DNA from: Clostridiales bacterium
Lineage (GTDB): Bacteria; Bacillota; Clostridia; Oscillospirales; Acutalibacteraceae
Length of the DNA: 29,568 nucleotides
Direction: 5' to 3'
NCBI GenBank assembly: GCA_019416395.1
Contig: DXXH01000026.1
Coordinates: 1 to 29,568, forward strand
Position 1 is the stretch's first letter. Each line of letters begins with the position of its first letter. Below the pieces are notes generated by a model that worked only from the letters and a program-made list of their open reading frames with translations, made no database searches and was not told the origin of the DNA. The position numbers and the translations under genes are program-made. Below, in pieces: positions 27,872 through 29,568 of this stretch.

Positions 27872-29568
27872 GTGTCAACCCATAAATCCATCGATAAAAT
27901 CTGCTGCGTGGCCATGGTGTTCGCCCTGCTGCTCACCTTCGTCTTCCTGAATGGGGAAAGCCTGGGTATCCAGGCCGCCTCTTCCACCCCTGGCTATGAA
28001 ACCCGCCTGTTCGACACCAGCTCTGTCCACACCATCGACATTGTCATGGACGACTGGGACGGTTTCTTGGAAACCTGCACCAATGAGGAATACACCCTCT
28101 GCTCCCTGGTCATCGACAATGAAAGCTATAAAAATGTAGGGATCCGCGCCAAAGGCAACACTTCCTTGACCCAGGTGGCCAATTACGGCAACGGCCGCTA
28201 CAGCTTCAAAATCGAGTTCGACCATTACGACAACGCCAAAAGCTATTACGGCCTGGATAAGCTCAGCCTGAACAACATTATTCAAGACAACACCTATTTA
28301 AAGGATTACCTCACCTACCAGATGATGGGCTGGTTTGGGGTGGACGCCCCGCTGTGTAGTTTTGTTTTCATCTCGGTCAACGGGGAACCCTGGGGGCTGT
28401 ATCTGGCGGTGGAAGGCGTAGAGGAAGCCTTTCTGGAACGCAATTATGGCAGCGATTACGGGGAACTTTATAAACCGGACAGTCAAACCATGGGGGGCGG
28501 CCGTGGGAATGGCGGAAACTTTGAAATGGACAACTGGATTTCCGACCAGGAGGATTCCGACGCCACACAGGAGGCGCCCAACAGCAAAACCCTGCCGGAA
28601 GACGGCAATCCCCCTGAAATCCCATCAAACGGGGAAAACCGGGGCGGGTTCCAGGAAGGCGAGGACCCCCCGGGGGATTTTGCCGGGGGAATGGGCAAAC
28701 CAGGGGGCATGGGCGGTTCCATGGGCAGCGACGATGTTTCCCTGATTTATACCGATGACCAGTATGACAGCTATTCCAATATTTTCGACAATGCCAAAAC
28801 CGACATCACCGACAGCGACAAAGACCGGCTCATCGCTTCGCTGAAGCAGCTGAACCAACAGGAATCTATTGAAGATGTGGTAAACGTAGAGGAAGTTCTG
28901 CGGTACTTTGTGGTACACAACTTTGTCTGTAACTTCGACAGCTATACCGGCTCCATGATTCACAACTATTATTTGTATGAGGAAGACGGTCAGCTTTCCA
29001 TGATCCCCTGGGATTACAACTTGGCCTTTGGGGGATTCCAAGGGGCCCAGGACGCCACGTCCCTGGTCAATTATCCCATTGATACCCCTGTCTCCGGCGG
29101 CACGGTGGATTCCCGTCCCATGCTTTCCTGGATCTTTTCCAGCGAGGAATACACCCAGCTGTACCACCAATATTTCCAGGAATTCATCTCCCAATACTTT
29201 GACAGCGGTTACTTCACGGAAACATTCAACTCCGTGGTGGAACTGATCTCCCCCTACGTGGAAGAGGATCCCACCAAGTTCTGCGACTATGAGGAATTCC
29301 AGTCCGGGGTGGAAACCTTGCGGGAATTCTGTCTGCTCCGGGCAGAAAGCATTGACGGCCAGCTGGACGGCTCCATTCCGTCCACATCAGAAGGGCAATC
29401 CCAAGACAGCAGTGCTTTGATCGACACTTCTTCCCTGGATATTACCGCCATGGGTTCCATGGGCGGCGGCATGGGGGGCCCGAACGCCATGGGAAATTCC
29501 CCAGAAAATTCCCAAGCGCCCCAGCCCCCTGAAAACGGTGAATTTTCTCCGGATGGGGAATCTGCCCC
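27872..29568 (+). CDS. CotH-family protein kinase-like secreted/membrane protein, C-terminus beyond the right edge
   Basis: The start is GTG 27872, with AAGGAGG nine bases upstream and 15 bp after the DUF4956 stop; no stop occurs in the 565 codons seen. A hydrophobic segment at about 10-28 acts as anchor or signal. The CotH core has GLDKLSLNNIIQDNTYLKDY, GEPWGLYLAVEGVEEAFLER and, after an insert, PWDYNLAFGGF (Trp380-Asp381), the metal-binding region of CotH kinases. Between about residues 207 and 290 is a low-complexity insert rich in Gly, Met, Asn, Glu and Pro. A second such stretch starts near 525 and runs to the edge. CotH proteins phosphorylate other secreted proteins in spore coats; here the likely partners are the VTC/DUF4956 products. 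Confidence 0.9.
   Translation, partial: MSTHKSIDKICCVAMVFALLLTFVFLNGESLGIQAASSTPGYETRLFDTSSVHTIDIVMDDWDGFLETCTNEEYTLCSLVIDNESYKNVGIRAKGNTSLTQVANYGNGRYSFKIEFDHYDNAKSYYGLDKLSLNNIIQDNTYLKDYLTYQMMGWFGVDAPLCSFVFISVNGEPWGLYLAVEGVEEAFLERNYGSDYGELYKPDSQTMGGGRGNGGNFEMDNWISDQEDSDATQEAPNSKTLPEDGNPPEIPSNGENRGGFQEGEDPPGDFAGGMGKPGGMGGSMGSDDVSLIYTDDQYDSYSNIFDNAKTDITDSDKDRLIASLKQLNQQESIEDVVNVEEVLRYFVVHNFVCNFDSYTGSMIHNYYLYEEDGQLSMIPWDYNLAFGGFQGAQDATSLVNYPIDTPVSGGTVDSRPMLSWIFSSEEYTQLYHQYFQEFISQYFDSGYFTETFNSVVELISPYVEEDPTKFCDYEEFQSGVETLREFCLLRAESIDGQLDGSIPSTSEGQSQDSSALIDTSSLDITAMGSMGGGMGGPNAMGNSPENSQAPQPPENGEFSPDGESA

Overview
The window looks like part of a Clostridia chromosome. Moderately high GC, strong GGAGG-type ribosome binding sites, sigma-A promoters and the gene families present suggest a gut Oscillospiraceae-like Firmicute; this is inference and no marker gene is present. 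Two blocks of different character meet somewhere in about 8.3-8.9 kb.

Positions 1 to about 8.3 kb are a piece of a Tn1549/CTn-type integrative element, transcribed leftward. In transcription order it holds a 55-aa element protein, parA (broken by a frameshift and carrying an extra 57 bp), parB, then on the opposite strand a Fic-domain gene with its own promoter and two inverted repeats. After that come a 29-aa membrane peptide, an 86-aa helix-hairpin-helix-like protein, a PAPS-reductase-like P-loop protein, a truncated small gene, and a giant helicase/DNA-methyltransferase protein that runs off the left edge. A complete tnpV reading frame lies inside the giant gene in another frame. No conjugation (type IV secretion) genes lie between parB and the methyltransferase.

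Positions 8.36-8.93 kb are non-coding, with two strong terminators and a ~100-bp tandem repeat. From 8.93 to 10.03 kb is a leftward ferredoxin / 4Fe-4S membrane protein / ArsR operon with an operator-like palindrome on its promoter.

Positions 10.3-24.1 kb form a carbohydrate-use region: a DUF4838 protein on the plus strand, then leftward GH172 (DUF2961), a PfkB-family sugar kinase, a KdsD-like sugar-phosphate isomerase and LacI regulator 1. These are followed by a second leftward operon of sugar-binding lipoprotein, two ABC permeases and two paralogous FAD-dependent oxidoreductases, headed by LacI regulator 2. Each LacI gene can be matched to palindromic operators in the sequence. The enzyme set fits import of a furanoside (alpha-D-arabinofuranoside or alpha-D-fructofuranoside), intracellular cleavage, phosphorylation and isomerisation. 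No ABC ATPase is encoded, so a shared one is implied.

Positions 24.4-29.57 kb (plus strand) hold an OmpR-family response regulator and sensor kinase, then a VTC-domain protein, a DUF4956 membrane protein and a CotH-family protein cut by the right edge. An 11-bp-period CTAAG repeat lies at both the regulator promoter and the VTC promoter.
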